Below, piece by piece: positions 21,079-23,704 of a stretch of DNA of 23,704 bases. The DNA lies in contig CAYPKE010000024.1 in NCBI GenBank assembly GCA_964411235.1, forward strand, positions 1 to 23,704, in the 5' to 3' direction. Numbering within the stretch: position 1 is the first letter of the stretch; each line of letters begins with the position of its first letter. A program made the translations under genes and the position numbers. Below the pieces are notes generated by a model. The model was not told the DNA's origin. It did no database searches and was given only the letters and a program-made list of their open reading frames with translations. The DNA is from JAAYKM01 sp964411235. Lineage in GTDB: Bacteria > Desulfobacterota > Syntrophia > Syntrophales > JAAYKM01.

Positions 21079-22839
21079 CTATTCGACTATGATCGCGTCG
21101 AACTTGCATGCGTCCTTACAGAACCCGCAACGGGTACAGATCTCGTTGTTTATCTGATGAACCTTCTTGCGTTCACCAGTGGCGGCACCTACTGGGCAGG
21201 TCTTTGCGCAGAGCGTGCACCCTGTGCACTTATCCGCCACAACCCGGTAGGTGATCAGGGCCTTGCACTTCTTGGCGGGGCATTTACGGTCCCGTATATG
21301 CGCCTCATACTCATCCCGGAAATAACGCAGGGTTGTAAGCACGGGATTGGGAGCGGTCTGTCCCAGGCCGCAGAGAGAACCCTTGATGATCGAATCGCAG
21401 AGTTGCTGCAGTTTGGGAATGTCCTCTTCCTTTCCCTTCCCTTCGGTAATCCGTTCAAGGATTTCCAGCATGCGCTTCGTGCCGATCCGGCAGAAAGTGC
21501 ATTTGCCACAGGATTCCTCGACCGTGAAAGAGAGAAAATACCGCGCAATATCGACCATGCAGGTTTCGTGGTCCATGAACACCATACCGCCTGATCCGAC
21601 AATCGCGCCGGTTGCCATGATTTTTTCGTAATCGATGGGTGTGTTGTGGAGATGAGCGGGGATACATCCTCCCGATGGACCGCCCATCTGAACCGCCTTG
21701 CACTGGCCATTATTGGCAATGCCGCCGCCGATGTCATTGACAATCTCATTGATCGTGATCCCCATCGGAACCTCGATCATGCCCCCGCGGTTTATCTTGC
21801 CCGCCAAGGCAAAAACTTTTGTTCCCTTGGACATGTCCGTCCCGTATTTGGAGAATGCCGCGCCGCCTTCCCGGATGATATAGGGAATGTTGGCGTAGGT
21901 TTCGACGTTGTTATTGTTCGTGGGCTTGCCCCAAATGCCGTGCGTCGCCGGAAACGGCGGACGCGTCCGGGGCATGCCGCGCTTGCCCTCGATGGAAGCG
22001 ATCAGTGCCGTCTCTTCCCCGCAGACAAAAGCTCCCGCTCCTTCGATGACATGGAGAGTAAAGCTGAAATCGGTTCCCAGGATGTTTTTCCCGGAATAGC
22101 CCTCTGCCTCGGCCTGCTTGATGGCCAAACGCAGGCGTTTCACTGCCAGGGGATATTCGGCCCGCACATAGAAAAAACCGACCTGGGCGCCTACAGCATA
22201 GGCACCGATGGTCATGCCTTCAATAACCCCATGAGGATCACCCTCCAGAGTGGAGCGATCCATAAATGCCCCCGGATCGCCCTCATCGCCGTTGCAGATC
22301 ATGTACTTTTCCTGGCCGGGCGCATCCTTAGCAAACTGCCATTTCATGCCGCAGGAAAAGCCGGCCCCGCCGCGACCGCGTAATCCCGATGCCCGAACCT
22401 GGTCGATCACCTGCTGGCGGTCCATGGTCTTAAGCACCTTTTCCAGGGCCTGGTAGCCCCTTGCAGCAATGTAATCGTCAATGTTTTCCGGATCGATCAC
22501 CCCGATGTTCTTGGTGGCCAGCTTAACTTGTTTTTCCTGGTAGGAGCTCTGGCTGGTCGAATGATCGGGGTGCAAAATAATCCATTCCTCGATATGTTCG
22601 CCCTTTTCCAGCGTTTCGATGAATTTCGGCACTTTATCCGACGTCAATCCGCCATAGGTAAAAACTTTCCCATCTTCGATCACATCAATGATCGGCTCCA
22701 GGTAGCACATGCCGTTGCACCCGGTCTTCTTGATCTGGAAATTAGAGTTACCGTCCAGAAGGGCATGCAGCTTGTTGAGCGTCTCTTCCGCTCCTGCGGC
22801 AATCCCGCAGGAATTGTATCCGATACGGAGGGTTTTCAT
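21079..22839 (-). CDS. NuoF/HydB-like FMN-NADH subunit with C-terminal ferredoxin domain
   Basis: A 586-residue cytoplasmic protein. A thioredoxin-like [2Fe-2S] domain comes first (C11, C41, C45; the fourth ligand is not obvious). Then comes the FMN/NADH domain: GLRGRGGAGFSCGMKW (152-167), NGDEGDPGAFMDR and the acidic EGAGAFVCGEETALIASIEG block. The NuoF [4Fe-4S] site is C444, C447, C450, C490. The C-terminus adds two [4Fe-4S] clusters (C538-C548 and C568-C578), preceded by an extra C520/C525 pair. This form occurs in HydB of bifurcating hydrogenases and in StnB-type subunits rather than in respiratory NuoF. It would exchange electrons with NAD(H). Its ATG overlaps the NuoE-like stop by four bases and the next gene starts eight bases after its end, so the three are co-translated. 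Confidence 0.95.
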   Translation of the reverse strand: MKTLRIGYNSCGIAAGAEETLNKLHALLDGNSNFQIKKTGCNGMCYLEPIIDVIEDGKVFTYGGLTSDKVPKFIETLEKGEHIEEWIILHPDHSTSQSSYQEKQVKLATKNIGVIDPENIDDYIAARGYQALEKVLKTMDRQQVIDQVRASGLRGRGGAGFSCGMKWQFAKDAPGQEKYMICNGDEGDPGAFMDRSTLEGDPHGVIEGMTIGAYAVGAQVGFFYVRAEYPLAVKRLRLAIKQAEAEGYSGKNILGTDFSFTLHVIEGAGAFVCGEETALIASIEGKRGMPRTRPPFPATHGIWGKPTNNNNVETYANIPYIIREGGAAFSKYGTDMSKGTKVFALAGKINRGGMIEVPMGITINEIVNDIGGGIANNGQCKAVQMGGPSGGCIPAHLHNTPIDYEKIMATGAIVGSGGMVFMDHETCMVDIARYFLSFTVEESCGKCTFCRIGTKRMLEILERITEGKGKEEDIPKLQQLCDSIIKGSLCGLGQTAPNPVLTTLRYFRDEYEAHIRDRKCPAKKCKALITYRVVADKCTGCTLCAKTCPVGAATGERKKVHQINNEICTRCGFCKDACKFDAIIVE

Positions 22840-23315
22840 TGTTCCGCCTCCTTTTTCTTGTACTCTTTGATGACCTTGCGGACTTTATCCGTCGAGAGTT
22901 TCCCGTAAACCTTTTCCCCGACCATGATTACCGGCGCGAGGCTGCAGCAACCCAGACAGGCCACCGATTCGACGGTAAAGGAAAGGTCTTCGGTCGTTTC
23001 ACCCGATTTTATTCCGAGTTCGCCTTCTATGGCCTCCGTCAGACCGTCGGCGTTCTGGACATGGCATGCTGTTCCATGGCAGACGCGAACCAGGTTTCTC
23101 CCGACCGGCGTAAGTCTGAACTGGGCATAAAAGGTGACCACGCCGTAAATTCGGGCTGTCGGAACGCCTATCCTCCTGGCGACACGCTCAAGGGCCTCCT
23201 TCTCAAGATACCCTTTATGTGCCTGAACCTGCTGCAATACGGTAATCAAGGTTCCTTTTCTGCCCTGATAGCGATTCAGCACTTCATCGACATAACTAAA
23301 ATCCTGCTGTTCCAT
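22836..23315 (-). CDS. NuoE/HydC-like [2Fe-2S] subunit
   Basis: A 159-residue thioredoxin-like ferredoxin. An N-terminal helical bundle (DEVLNRYQGRKGTLITVLQQ...) is followed by the [2Fe-2S] ligands C79 and C84 (CHGTACHV) and C120 and C124 (CLGCC), the standard NuoE spacing. The VTFYAQFRLTPVGRN segment is also characteristic. It passes electrons to or from the NuoF-like subunit. The ATG at 23315 is chosen for AGGAG seven to eight bases upstream; an in-frame earlier start at 23348 lacks one. It is the first gene of the operon, about 295 bases after the probable transcription start. Confidence 0.95.
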   Translation of the reverse strand: MEQQDFSYVDEVLNRYQGRKGTLITVLQQVQAHKGYLEKEALERVARRIGVPTARIYGVVTFYAQFRLTPVGRNLVRVCHGTACHVQNADGLTEAIEGELGIKSGETTEDLSFTVESVACLGCCSLAPVIMVGEKVYGKLSTDKVRKVIKEYKKKEAEQ

Positions 23316-23349
23316 TTTCAACTCCTTAAAAAGAACAAGACTTAACACC

Positions 23350-23511
23350 TCAGTAACAACACCATGAAAATACTATCGTTCCCCTTCTGCATTCTAATAG
23401 ATCACGAATAGGAGTGATTTTTCCGACCCTGGTGTTTTCTACGAAGCCTCTTTTTTCTCCCGCTTTCGGCAATATCTCAGCCCATTGCCGTTCAGACTGA
23501 GCAAAGTTCAC
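23350..23511 (-). CDS. Possible small leader protein (hypothetical)
   Basis: A 53-residue frame in the long leader of the NuoE/NuoF operon. It opens with GTG at 23511, preceded by GAGGAAGG about seven bases away, and reads VNFAQSERQWAEILPKAG and on to a TAC-coded final tyrosine. No domain was recognised. The same frame continues upstream to an ATG at 23619, but that ATG lies in the promoter -10 box and so cannot be the start. It could be chance, a regulatory leader ORF or a decayed gene. Confidence 0.25.
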   Translation of the reverse strand: MNFAQSERQWAEILPKAGEKRGFVENTRVGKITPIRDLLECRRGTIVFSWCCY

Positions 23512-23616
23512 AAAGACACCTTCCTCATATTTTCCGGGATGATCGGATTTTCGCGAATAATCAGATATAGTTACATATCCGAGGAACAGCCGGGAAACGC
23601 CCTGCAACCGCGGCGA

Positions 23617-23645
23617 CATATACTAAAAAGGAGGGGGGAGGTCAA
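23617..23645 (-). promoter_or_regulatory. Promoter of the NuoE/NuoF/fusion operon
   Basis: TTGACC (23645-23640) and TATATG (23622-23617) on the minus strand, with a 17-base spacer. The transcript would start near 23610, giving a leader of about 295 bases before the NuoE-like ATG. No operator was recognised. Confidence 0.55.
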
Positions 23646-23650
23646 GGAGA

Positions 23651-23689
23651 AAAAAGGCCCGGAGATCCTTGCGGGGAATCTCCGGGCCC
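23651..23689 (-). terminator. Intrinsic terminator of a gene beyond the right edge
   Basis: GGCCCGGAGAT (23656-23666) and ATCTCCGGGCC (23678-23688) form an 11-base-pair perfect stem. On the minus strand the T-run TTTTTTCTCC follows the second arm, so it ends a minus-strand transcript arriving from outside the window. It abuts the promoter at 23617-23645. Confidence 0.85.
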
Positions 23690-23704
23690 TGATCCTCAAA
23701 CAAC

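Noticed and set aside
18719..21157. A plus-strand open frame of about 812 codons opposite the fusion subunit
   Set aside because: It lies antisense to a gene full of recognised motifs; it has no ribosome site or recognisable domain, and is a by-product of codon bias.
23350..23619. An 89-codon protein starting at ATG 23619
   Set aside because: That ATG is within the -10 box of the best promoter and lacks a ribosome site; only the shorter GTG frame was kept, at low confidence.

Overview
The window reads as chromosomal DNA of an anaerobic, Gram-negative deltaproteobacterium (Desulfobacterota). Gene content and protein style suggest the Syntrophales (Syntrophus/Smithella-like), but this is an inference from remembered family resemblance, not a search. 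Supporting signs are an outer-membrane beta-barrel protein, AtpZ/AtpI/AtpB, a siroheme-decarboxylase (Ahb) type protein next to hemL, many Fe-S flavoproteins, a Feo iron(II) system, and a class II superoxide-reductase-like (SORL) secreted protein. No phage, insertion sequence, CRISPR, rRNA or tRNA was seen.

Layout. (1) 1-2320, minus strand: a redox-flavoured run made of a secreted degenerate SORL protein, a four-helix b561-like membrane protein, WrbA and the start of a YgiQ-type radical SAM protein that leaves the window. (2) 2504-4726, plus strand: ribD (probable TTG start), then htpX with its own promoter and a terminator. (3) 4887-5693, minus: a putative outer-membrane beta-barrel protein, followed by a palindromic intergenic repeat. 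(4) 5957-9802, minus: an iron operon in the order DtxR-FeoA fusion regulator, FeoA, FeoB, FeoB-associated Cys-rich protein, Cys-rich DUF2325 protein. Two promoters each overlap or abut a similar DtxR-like inverted repeat, which suggests iron-dependent autoregulation. (5) 10163-12818, minus: an RNase Z-like MBL protein and a COG2509 flavoprotein; divergent from these, 12985-13398, plus: a GGQ release-factor-like rescue protein. (6) 13460-13822, minus: a solitary atpE with its own promoter and terminator. (7) 14196-15945, plus: an AhbA/AhbB-like siroheme decarboxylase subunit and hemL. (8) 16139-17438, plus: atpZ-atpI-atpB ending in a strong terminator, without atpE. (9) 17621-23315, minus: a three-gene operon encoding NuoE-like, NuoF-like and a very large GltD/NfnB-plus-NuoG fusion subunit.

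The most striking system is the last one. Its composition resembles the Stn family of electron-bifurcating transhydrogenases (Sporomusa-type Nfn). It would link NAD(H), NADP(H) and ferredoxin pools in the cytoplasm, and its large subunit ends in a molybdopterin-oxidoreductase-like domain that has lost key cysteines. Next to it, ATP synthase F0 genes are split: subunit c lies on the opposite strand, about 2.3 kb from the atpZ-I-B block, with heme-pathway genes between. Together with the iron operon and heme genes, the window describes redox balancing, iron supply for Fe-S and heme proteins, and energy conservation in an anaerobe.
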